Shown here: positions 1 through 5,793 of the stretch, piece after piece | Layout: each line of letters begins with the position of its first letter | Position numbering within the stretch: position 1 is the stretch's first letter | Assembly: GCA_945897545.1 (NCBI GenBank) | Contig: CAMDGJ010000180.1 | Coordinates: forward strand, 1 to 5,793 | DNA from: Flavobacterium psychrophilum | Lineage (GTDB): Bacteria; Bacteroidota; Bacteroidia; Flavobacteriales; Flavobacteriaceae | Length of the DNA stretch: 5,793 nt | Direction of reading: 5' to 3' | Notes under the pieces: model-generated | The model's database searches: none | What the model was told of the DNA's origin: nothing | Seen by the model: only the letters and a program-made list of their open reading frames with translations | Translations under genes and position numbers: made by a program

Positions 1-1
1 A

Positions 2-613
2 CCGTTAACAGTAACAGCCAAAAATATTCAAAAGTTTTATGGGTCAACCGTAACAATAGGAGTGGGCAGTTCTAATTTTACTGCAACTGGACTCATGAAT
101 GGTGAAACCATCGGATCAGTAACATTAACTGCAAGTGGCGGAAATGCTGCAACAGATCCAATTGGGATTTATACACTTACACCTTCTGCTGCAATAAGTG
201 GGACATTCTCGACAGGAAATTATAATATCATTTACACAGATGGTCAATTAGAAGTTGTGTATAGTTTGTATAATTTTTCTATGTCGGGAAATGCATCTAA
301 CTGGGTAAAAGGAAAAGTGCCTATTCCAAAAATTGCTGGTGGAACGGTATCTAACATAACCAGTACTTCCGCGTCCATTTCATCTTCAATTTCAAGTAGC
401 TATAATAATATTACTGAAAGGGGGGTATGTTGGAGTGTTACACCAGATCCAACTATTGCTGGTGATAAACTTGCTGATGCAGCTATCACTTCTGGTTCAT
501 TTACGTCTAGTATAACTGGATTAACAGCGGCCACTATCTATTATGTGAGAACCTATGTGAAAGTAGGCAATAAGGTTTTCTATAGTAACAATTACAAATT
601 AACGACTCAATAA
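2..613 (+). CDS. C-terminal end of a large secreted/surface protein with MBG-type repeat and Fn3-like domain (5' partial)
   Basis: The reading frame is already open at base 2 and continues to the TAA at 611-613, so only the last 203 residues of a longer protein are seen. The GTG at 62 lies inside a domain and is not a credible start. Bases 2 to about 265 encode one MBG-type (YGX) beta repeat: it opens with 'LTVTAKNIQKFYGS', has the 'FTATGLMNGETIGSVTLT' core and closes with 'YNIIYTDGQLEVV'. A linker follows, then from about 338 an Fn3-like domain with a Ser/Thr-rich first strand, 'RGVCWSVTPDPTIA', 'SSITGLTAATIYYVRTY' and a final 'KLTTQ'. Such domains build long extracellular adhesin-like proteins in Bacteroidota. 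The chain stops directly after the Fn3-like domain, with no type IX secretion sorting domain visible at its C-terminus. Function beyond a likely structural or adhesive role is unknown. The gene for a small membrane protein starts 10 bases downstream, so the two are probably co-transcribed. Confidence 0.85.
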   Translation, partial: PLTVTAKNIQKFYGSTVTIGVGSSNFTATGLMNGETIGSVTLTASGGNAATDPIGIYTLTPSAAISGTFSTGNYNIIYTDGQLEVVYSLYNFSMSGNASNWVKGKVPIPKIAGGTVSNITSTSASISSSISSSYNNITERGVCWSVTPDPTIAGDKLADAAITSGSFTSSITGLTAATIYYVRTYVKVGNKVFYSNNYKLTTQ

Positions 614-623
614 AATAAATATC

Positions 624-902
624 ATGAAATCTTCAAACAATTTATTTAAAGGAATTTTACTTGGCATTGGTATTACCTGTTTAACTGCTTTTGTAGCAGA
701 AAAAACTTTTGTATTAAAATTTACTGAAGCAGAAATTAATAAGCACTATCAAAAATTATCTGTGATTCGTCAGATCGTTGACAATAGCAATATATCGCAT
801 CAAGAAGGAGTTTTTGTTACAAAGTCTATTGATAGTTTGCAATCAGAAATTATTACGCAATTAAAAACGCAGGTTGAACCGGTAGCCCCAATAAAAAAAT
901 AA
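624..902 (+). CDS. Small membrane-anchored protein of unknown function (92 aa)
   Basis: I do not recognise this protein. The N-terminus is short and positively charged and is followed by one hydrophobic segment at about residues 8-25 (LFKGILLGIGITCLTAFV), which fits a signal anchor or an uncleaved signal peptide. Cys19 is not in a good lipobox, because Ile17-Thr18 precede it. The rest (about 26-92) is polar and probably helical, with heptad-like spacing in 'FTEAEINKHYQKLSVIRQIV' and 'VTKSIDSLQSEIITQL', and ends in a Pro/Lys-rich tail. It would sit in the inner membrane with the soluble part on the periplasmic side, if the usual topology applies. The ATG at 624 is the only sensible start and lies 10 bases after the stop of the surface-protein gene, so the two probably form an operon that ends at the terminator at 928-966. 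A role in assembly or anchoring of the upstream protein is possible but unproven. Confidence 0.7.
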   Translation: MKSSNNLFKGILLGIGITCLTAFVAEKTFVLKFTEAEINKHYQKLSVIRQIVDNSNISHQEGVFVTKSIDSLQSEIITQLKTQVEPVAPIKK

Positions 903-927
903 ATATACTAATCCCCCTAGTTCATAC

Positions 928-966
928 ATGGGATGATTGGCAATCTGCTGGTCATCCCATTTTTTT
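928..966 (+). terminator. Rho-independent terminator after the small membrane protein gene
   Basis: ATGGGATGA (928-936) pairs perfectly with TCATCCCAT (952-960). The stem can continue inward through three G-T wobbles (937-951, 938-950, 939-949) and the pairs 940-948, 941-947 and 942-946, leaving a three-base loop. A run of six T (961-966) follows directly on the plus strand. It ends the plus-strand transcription unit 25 bases after the stop at 902. The T-run overlaps the minus-strand RNase HI stop codon (965-967). Read on the minus strand, the same hairpin is not followed by a T-run, so it should act mainly in the plus direction. Confidence 0.85.
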
Positions 967-1435
967 ATCCCTCATACCCATCATCATCTAATAAATCGTT
1001 CCCGTCTGCGGCGGCGGTTGCAAGTTCGTCACAACGGTTATTGTATGTATTATCGGCGTGGCCTTTTACCCAAACAAATTTGATGGTAAAATCTTTGGCG
1101 AGGGTTACATAAGTTAGCCAGAGGTCTTTATTTTTTTTACCGCCTTTAAAATTGGTTTTGATCCAGTTGTCAAGCCATTTTTTTTCTACACTGTTTACAA
1201 TGTACTGACTATCGGTATAAATGGTAATGGGAATATTTTTTTTGGTAACAGCCATGAGTGCTTGAATCACACCCATTAACTCCATGCGGTTGTTGGTGGT
1301 GTATTTGTAACCACCCCAGAGTTCCTTTACTTTTTCGCCCCAAATTAAAATGGCGCCATAACCTCCAGGGCCTGGGTTACCTCTTGATGAACCGTCTGTG
1401 TATATTACAAGTGGATGTGCTTTCTTCTCCGTCAT
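965..1435 (-). CDS. rnhA: Ribonuclease HI
   Basis: This endonuclease cuts the RNA strand of RNA-DNA hybrids in the cytoplasm (R-loops, Okazaki primers). At 156 residues it is close to E. coli RNase HI (155). The fold starts with 'VIYTDGSSRGNPGPGGYG', and the metal-binding carboxylates are all present: Asp14 (TDGS), Glu52 (NNRMEL), Asp75 (YTDSQY) and Asp136 (NRCDELA). The catalytic loop histidine is His126 in 'VKGHADN'. The basic protrusion that grips the hybrid is kept (about residues 91-106: WIKTNFKGGKKNKDLW), which marks the cellular HI type rather than a retroviral domain. The C-terminus ends in a short acidic tail (DLLDDDGYEG). The start is ATG at 1435-1433. The gene is convergent with the small membrane protein gene and divergent from the GMC gene, so it is probably transcribed alone. 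Confidence 0.96.
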   Translation of the reverse strand: MTEKKAHPLVIYTDGSSRGNPGPGGYGAILIWGEKVKELWGGYKYTTNNRMELMGVIQALMAVTKKNIPITIYTDSQYIVNSVEKKWLDNWIKTNFKGGKKNKDLWLTYVTLAKDFTIKFVWVKGHADNTYNNRCDELATAAADGNDLLDDDGYEG

Positions 1436-1483
1436 AGTTGGGCCTAAAAATACGTCCTTTTGTCTTTTTTATTATATTTAAGT
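1436..1483. promoter_or_regulatory. Divergent gap likely holding promoters of rnhA and the GMC gene
   Basis: These 48 AT-rich bases separate the two divergent start codons, so both promoters should lie here or reach into the coding regions. Only weak matches to the Bacteroidota -7 element TAnnTTTG are present: TATATTTA at 1473-1480 on the plus strand, and TATTTTTA read on the minus strand. Each lacks the final G, and no well-spaced -33 TTG partner is seen. There is no Shine-Dalgarno sequence before either ATG. The assignment rests on gene layout more than on motif quality. Confidence 0.3.
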
Positions 1484-3094
1484 ATGTTATATGATTATAT
1501 AATTATTGGAGCAGGCTCGGCGGGCTGTGTTTTGGCAAATCGATTGTCGGAAAATCCAGCGCATAAAGTATTATTAATAGAAGCGGGCGGACCCGATTCT
1601 AAAATGGAAATTAATATACCGGGGGCTTATTCAAAATTAAATAACACAGAAGTTGATTGGGCATTTTGGACAGAGCCCTCTGAAGCAATTGACAATAGAA
1701 GATTATTTATTCCGCGCGGAAAAGTACTAGGCGGTTCTAGTGCCACCAACGCCATGGCTTATGTGAGAGGCAATAAAAAAGATTATGATGATTGGGCTGC
1801 ACTTGGTAATGAGGGTTGGGATTATGCATCGGTACTTCCTTATTTTAAAAAGTCGGAGAACAATCAAAATTTTGATGATGAATTTCATGGAAAGGATGGC
1901 CCTATGCATGTAACACATGCCGCTTCACCTTCTAATGTTGCAACGGCTTTTGTTGAAGCCTGCGCAGAGCAAGGGATACAAAGCAATCCAGCCTATAATG
2001 GTGCTGAACAATTAGGGGCGTCTCTTTTGCAGTTTACTATTAAAAATAACCAACGTCATAGTGCAGCTGCAGCATTTTTAAAGCCAGTGCGTAGAAGAAA
2101 AAATTTAATTATTTTAACGCATACATTTGTTAAAAGAGTTTTGTTTGAATCAGGCGTTGCAGTTGGGGTAGAGGTAAAAAATAAAAATGCACAAACTGAA
2201 ATTTATAATTGTAATAAGGAAGTCATTATTTCTGCTGGAACGATTCAGTCTCCACAAATATTAATGTTATCTGGTATTGGTGATACCAATGAGCTTTCTA
2301 AGCATGGTATTATTACAGTAAAACATTTACCAGGTGTTGGAAAAAATTTACAAGACCATGTTTGGAGTGGCGCAAGTGCATTAGCTAGCGTTCCAACAGG
2401 GAATGATCTTTTAAAACCCACTAAAATGGTGATGGCAGGGGTACAACATGTATTGTTTAAAACAGGACCATTATCCAATAGTCCGCTCGAAGCCAATGCT
2501 TTTTTAAAAATTGAGGAGGATGGAAGTTTGGGAGAAGGGCAGCCTAATATCCAGTTCCATTTTGTGCCACTTACCATCAAACCTGATTATAGTACAGATA
2601 TTTATAATGTTAATACGTATCCTACCTACAGTGGATTTTCAATTATGTCTATTATACTCCACCCAAAAAGTAGGGGTCAGGTTAAGCTAAAATCTTCAAA
2701 TCCATCGGAACCGCCTAGCATCCAACTCAATCCATTATCTGATATTGATGACCGGACAATGCTTGTTAAAGGCCTAAAAAAGGCCATTGAAGTGCTCCAT
2801 TCGCCTGCTTTTGATGCGTATAGAGATGGTGAAATGCTACTTCCAAAAGCACCAGTTTCTGATCAAATTATCAATGAACACATCAATAAATCACTCGAAA
2901 CCCTATACCATCCAGTAGGTACTTGTAAAATGGGGAATGACACACAAGCTGTTGTAAATCATTTACTTAAAGTGCATGGAGTGGCTAATTTACGCGTGAT
3001 TGATGCCTCTATAATGCCTTCCATTGTTTCTGGGAATACCAACGCTGCTGCCATCATGATTGCCGAAAAAGGGGCCGACATGATAATTGGTTAA
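1484..3094 (+). CDS. GMC-family FAD-dependent alcohol/choline dehydrogenase-like oxidoreductase
   Basis: This flavoprotein of the glucose-methanol-choline family oxidises an alcohol to an aldehyde using FAD. The N-terminal Rossmann motif GAGSAG is at residues 9-14, with the ribose-binding acidic residue Glu33 (LIEAGG). GMC signature 1 is at 77-96 (PRGKVLGGSS...), signature 2 at 252-266 (GTIQSPQILMLSGIG), and the conserved 'GKNLQDH' at 286-292. The active-site pair is His476 (YHPVGTCKMG) and Asn520 (SGNTNAA). Length (536) and overall pattern resemble the AlkJ/BetA branch, AlkJ being an aliphatic alcohol dehydrogenase of about 558 residues. The true substrate and electron acceptor cannot be read from the sequence. 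I chose the ATG at 1484 because the protein then begins 'MLYDYIIIGAGSAG', as relatives do; a TTG at 1460 would add eight hydrophobic residues. There is no signal peptide, so it is probably cytoplasmic or peripheral to the inner membrane. The malQ-type gene follows on the same strand after a long gap. Confidence 0.92.
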   Translation: MLYDYIIIGAGSAGCVLANRLSENPAHKVLLIEAGGPDSKMEINIPGAYSKLNNTEVDWAFWTEPSEAIDNRRLFIPRGKVLGGSSATNAMAYVRGNKKDYDDWAALGNEGWDYASVLPYFKKSENNQNFDDEFHGKDGPMHVTHAASPSNVATAFVEACAEQGIQSNPAYNGAEQLGASLLQFTIKNNQRHSAAAAFLKPVRRRKNLIILTHTFVKRVLFESGVAVGVEVKNKNAQTEIYNCNKEVIISAGTIQSPQILMLSGIGDTNELSKHGIITVKHLPGVGKNLQDHVWSGASALASVPTGNDLLKPTKMVMAGVQHVLFKTGPLSNSPLEANAFLKIEEDGSLGEGQPNIQFHFVPLTIKPDYSTDIYNVNTYPTYSGFSIMSIILHPKSRGQVKLKSSNPSEPPSIQLNPLSDIDDRTMLVKGLKKAIEVLHSPAFDAYRDGEMLLPKAPVSDQIINEHINKSLETLYHPVGTCKMGNDTQAVVNHLLKVHGVANLRVIDASIMPSIVSGNTNAAAIMIAEKGADMIIG

Positions 3095-3108
3095 ATTTTT
3101 AAAACTAT

Positions 3109-3125
3109 TGTGTGATAATTACACA
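3109..3125. repeat. Imperfect 17-base palindrome after the GMC gene
   Basis: TGTGTGATAATTACACA is symmetric around the A at 3117, with one mismatched pair (3114 G against 3120 T). It begins 14 bases after the GMC stop. The TGTG...CACA outer arms resemble an operator for a dimeric regulator, but they do not match the CRP consensus spacing. No T-run follows, so it is not a good terminator. Function is unknown. Confidence 0.3.
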
Positions 3126-3203
3126 TTGTTTATTAATTTAGCGAGCAATAAAACGATTGTGTTGGCCAAGGAAAAGAATTTGGATACCCTTACTGCTAAA
3201 GCG

Positions 3204-3220
3204 GTAGATGTAACATCTAC
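3204..3220. promoter_or_regulatory. Perfect 17-base palindrome upstream of the glucanotransferase, candidate operator
   Basis: GTAGATGTAACATCTAC is a perfect inverted repeat: eight-base arms (3204-3211 and 3213-3220) around a central A at 3212. It lies 37 bases before the preferred malQ start at 3258. Just after it, TAGTCTTG (3224-3231) matches five of the six fixed bases of the Bacteroidota -7 element TAnnTTTG. If that is the promoter, the palindrome would lie between the -33 and -7 elements, a usual place for a repressor site. No clear -33 element is seen, and I do not recognise the palindrome as the site of a named regulator. If translation begins further upstream, it would lie inside coding sequence. 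Confidence 0.4.
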
Positions 3221-3257
3221 GTATAGTCTTGTTTCAAAGAAGGCTATAGGTTTTACG

Positions 3258-5793
3258 TTGGTGTTTCAATTAAGGTTTACAACACAGTTTGGTCAAACTA
3301 TTTATGTGGTTGGAAATCATCCACTTTTAGGAAACAATGACATCGAAAAAGCCTTTCCGCTTCAATATTTCAACGAAAATTTCTGGAATCTATCTATTTC
3401 ATTTGGATCTAAAGACATAGTAGATGAAAGCATTAGCTACCAATACGTTATTAAAAATGCAGATGGAACCATTAGTTATGATTGGGGTGGGAATGATAAA
3501 AGCTTTAACCCTTCCAAAATAAAGGCTACAGCTGTTTCATTTGTAGATAGTTGGAATGCTGCTGGATATTTCGAGAATGCTTTTTATACAGAGCCTTTTA
3601 AAAATGTGCTTTTGAAAAATAGTTATGCTACCATGGATGTAGTAGTACCAAAAAATACTACCCATCAGTTAAAAGTAAAGAGTCCATTATTAACCCCAAC
3701 ACAAACAATTTGTTTATTAGGTGATAACAAACATTTGCGTGCATGGGATGCAAAAGATCCAATTTTACTTTCACGAAACGATGGGGAAGACTATTTTTCG
3801 GTATCACTTGATTTATCAAAAGCTACCTTTCCAATTTCATACAAGTACGGGGTATATGATGTTGTAAAAAAGTCATTTGTTGTAATTGAAAATGGAAGCA
3901 ACCGAATACTTGTAGATGCACCAAGTGCAAATACATTCATTGTGGTAAATGATGGCTTCACCTATTTGCCCAACGATACATGGAAAGGAGCAGGTGTAGC
4001 TATTCCTGTTTTTAGTTTGCGATCTAAAAACGGACTAGGCGTGGGAGAGTTTACGGATATTAAATTGTTAGTAGACTGGGCAAAAAAAGTAGGACTTAAA
4101 AAAATCCAATTACTGCCCATTAATGATACCACCGCAACGCATTCATGGAAAGACTCTTACCCTTATGCAGCTATTTCTGCATTTGCGTTACATCCAATCT
4201 ATCTAAACCTAGATACTTTAATTCCTACTTCTAATATAAATTTAATTGCAAAACTTAGTGACGCGAAGCAAAAACTAAATGCACTTACTGTTGTTGATTA
4301 TGAAGAAGTAGTAAAAATAAAGTACCAGATTTTAGATGAGGTATATGCGTTAATAGGTGAAAAATCGCTTGCTAGCAAAGGGTTTAAAGATTTTTATACC
4401 AAGCACCAGCACTGGTTAGAACCGTATGCTGCGTTTTGTTATTGTAGGGATAAATATGGCACCATCGATTTTAATCAATGGCCAACACATAATACCTATT
4501 CAGAATCAGATTTTAAATCTTTGGTTGAACCCGATGCAGCAGTAAAATTAATTATAGAAAAATATTATTTTATTCAGTACTTACTTGATGTTCAATTAAG
4601 AGAAGCTACTGCATATGCGCATGAAAACGGCGTGATTGTAAAAGGAGATATTGCCATTGGTGTTTACAGATTTGGCGTTGATGCATGGCAACATCCTAAT
4701 TTATTTCACATGGGTATGCAAGCCGGTGCTCCTCCCGATGATTTTGCTGTAGCTGGGCAAAACTGGGGTTTCCCCACGTACAATTGGGAAGAGATGACCA
4801 CCAATGGTTTTGCATGGTGGAAGCAGCGCTTCGAGCAAATGAGTTTGTATTTTGATGCATTTAGAATTGATCATATTTTAGGTTTCTTTAGAATTTGGAG
4901 TATACCTATGGACGCTGTTGAAGGAATTTTGGGGCACTTTGTTCCTGCTATTCCTGTTCATGAAAATGAATTAAAGGAGCGTGGTATTTATATCAGTGCG
5001 CAAGACTTTGCTAAGCCTATCATTACAGATAAAGTGTTGTGGGATTATTTTGGTTACGATAATGAAGTGGTAAAAGCTGAGTTTTTAATGTATGATGGTT
5101 TTGGAAAGTATACTTTAAAATCAGCTTTTGCAACCCAGCGTTTGGTTGAAAAACATTTTTCGGCTTTACCTATTTCTGATTATCATCAAAAAATAAAGCA
5201 GGGTTTATTTAATGTAATAAGCAATGTATTATTTATTGAGGCCAAAGAAAAAGCATACGCGGGTGGACCCTTTTATCATTTGCGGTTTGGCATCGAAAAT
5301 ACGGCTGCATTTAAAGGACTAGATCAAGCGGTGCAGCACCAACTAAAAGAATTATACGTCGATTATTTTTTTAGAAGACAGGATGATTTTTGGAAAAAAG
5401 AAGCCCTTAATAAACTACCTGCACTTAAGCGTGTAACCAATATGCTCGTTTGTGGCGAAGACCTTGGTCTTGTACCTTCTTGTGTGCCAGATGTCATGCA
5501 TCAATTAGGCTTATTAAGTTTAGAAATTCAGCGGATGCCAAAAAATCCGCATACGCAGTTTTTCCATCCAAAAGACGCGCCGTATTTAAGCGTTGTAACG
5601 CCTTCTACACATGATATGAGTACCATTAGAGGATGGTGGGAAGAAAATGCACATCAAACACAGTCTTTTTACAATCATATTTTAGGTGAGTCCGGAAAGG
5701 CGCCGCAGTTTTGTGAAGCACATATCAATAAGGCGATAATTATGCAGCATTTGTATGCACCTGCTATGTGGACTACTTTTCAATTACAAGATT
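3258..5793 (+). CDS. malQ: 4-alpha-glucanotransferase (DPE2-type, two CBM20 modules plus GH77), 3' partial
   Basis: This amylomaltase moves alpha-1,4-glucan segments between maltose, maltodextrins and glucose in the cytoplasm. Counting from 3258, a first CBM20 covers about residues 1-105 ('IYVVGNHPLLGNN') and a second about 136-220 ('ICLLGDNKHLRAWD'). GH77 begins near 242 ('WKGAGVAIPVFSLRSKNGLG'). The catalytic residues are Asp538 in 'FDAFRIDHILGFFRIW' (nucleophile), Glu734 in 'CGEDLGLVP' (acid/base) and Asp786 in 'STHDMSTIRGWW'. 'KGDIAIGVYRFGVDAW' and 'AGAPPDDFAVAGQNWGFP' are also typical of the family. Asp538 and Glu734 are 196 residues apart, against about 47 in Thermus amylomaltase, showing the long insert known from plant DPE2. 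The frame has no stop through 5793; 845 codons are seen and relatives of about 890-900 suggest some 50 are missing. The start is uncertain: no ATG is available, TTG 3258 or GTG 3261 fits the usual N-terminus, and GTG 3159, TTG 3180 (after AAGGA) or TTG 3087 would add up to 57 residues. Confidence 0.93.
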   Translation, partial: MVFQLRFTTQFGQTIYVVGNHPLLGNNDIEKAFPLQYFNENFWNLSISFGSKDIVDESISYQYVIKNADGTISYDWGGNDKSFNPSKIKATAVSFVDSWNAAGYFENAFYTEPFKNVLLKNSYATMDVVVPKNTTHQLKVKSPLLTPTQTICLLGDNKHLRAWDAKDPILLSRNDGEDYFSVSLDLSKATFPISYKYGVYDVVKKSFVVIENGSNRILVDAPSANTFIVVNDGFTYLPNDTWKGAGVAIPVFSLRSKNGLGVGEFTDIKLLVDWAKKVGLKKIQLLPINDTTATHSWKDSYPYAAISAFALHPIYLNLDTLIPTSNINLIAKLSDAKQKLNALTVVDYEEVVKIKYQILDEVYALIGEKSLASKGFKDFYTKHQHWLEPYAAFCYCRDKYGTIDFNQWPTHNTYSESDFKSLVEPDAAVKLIIEKYYFIQYLLDVQLREATAYAHENGVIVKGDIAIGVYRFGVDAWQHPNLFHMGMQAGAPPDDFAVAGQNWGFPTYNWEEMTTNGFAWWKQRFEQMSLYFDAFRIDHILGFFRIWSIPMDAVEGILGHFVPAIPVHENELKERGIYISAQDFAKPIITDKVLWDYFGYDNEVVKAEFLMYDGFGKYTLKSAFATQRLVEKHFSALPISDYHQKIKQGLFNVISNVLFIEAKEKAYAGGPFYHLRFGIENTAAFKGLDQAVQHQLKELYVDYFFRRQDDFWKKEALNKLPALKRVTNMLVCGEDLGLVPSCVPDVMHQLGLLSLEIQRMPKNPHTQFFHPKDAPYLSVVTPSTHDMSTIRGWWEENAHQTQSFYNHILGESGKAPQFCEAHINKAIIMQHLYAPAMWTTFQLQD

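Noticed and set aside
355..410. Ser/Thr-rich low-complexity stretch in the surface protein as a possible DNA repeat
   Set aside because: It matches the first strands of an Fn3-like domain and shows no regular DNA repeat unit.
62..613. GTG at 62 as the start of a complete 183-residue protein
   Set aside because: The frame is open to the left edge, and the upstream residues (LTVTAKNIQKFYGS) form the first part of the MBG repeat, so the gene starts outside the window.
1460..1483. TTG at 1460 as start of the GMC protein
   Set aside because: The ATG at 1484 places the first beta-strand and GxGxxG motif where homologues have them; the extra eight residues have no counterpart in the family.
1727..1918. 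Minus-strand open frame of 63 codons inside the GMC gene
   Set aside because: It lies wholly inside a well-supported gene on the other strand, and its translation shows no domain or motif.
2245..2580. Minus-strand open frame of 111 codons inside the GMC gene
   Set aside because: It overlaps the conserved middle of the GMC protein antisense, and its translation resembles no known family; it is a shadow frame.
3109..3125. Hairpin after the GMC gene as a terminator
   Set aside because: The stem is short and AT-rich and no T-run follows, so it does not meet the pattern of a rho-independent terminator.

Overview
The window looks like an ordinary stretch of chromosome from an AT-rich member of the Bacteroidota, possibly near Chitinophagales. 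Three features suggest this: the end of a surface protein with an MBG-type repeat and an Fn3-like domain of the 'RGVCWS...PTI...GLT..T.YYVR.Y' kind common in that phylum; a 4-alpha-glucanotransferase with two CBM20 starch-binding modules before a GH77 domain with a large insert; and no strong Shine-Dalgarno sequences before the genes. The phylum is fairly secure; the family is only a guess.

Left part (1-966, + strand): the C-terminal 203 residues of a large secreted or surface beta-domain protein whose start lies outside the window. Ten bases later comes a small membrane-anchored protein of unknown function. The pair ends at a strong hairpin plus T-run, a rho-independent terminator, which sits in the gap to the convergent RNase HI gene.

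Middle part (965-3094): ribonuclease HI on the minus strand and a GMC-family FAD-dependent alcohol dehydrogenase (AlkJ/choline-dehydrogenase-like) on the plus strand, divergent from a 48-base gap. Both are full length with all expected catalytic residues.

Right part (3095-5793, + strand): a 163-base leader with no ATG in any usable frame, containing a perfect 17-base palindrome and a second, imperfect one. It is followed by a malQ-type 4-alpha-glucanotransferase that runs off the right edge about 50 residues short of the usual family length. This enzyme would handle cytoplasmic maltose and maltodextrin (alpha-glucan metabolism). The GMC enzyme upstream has no evident metabolic link to it.

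There are no RNA genes, insertion sequences, CRISPR arrays, phage genes or defence genes that I can see. I find no convincing sign of an undescribed multi-gene system. The points most worth checking are the start and leader of the glucanotransferase gene and the surface-protein/small-membrane-protein pair.
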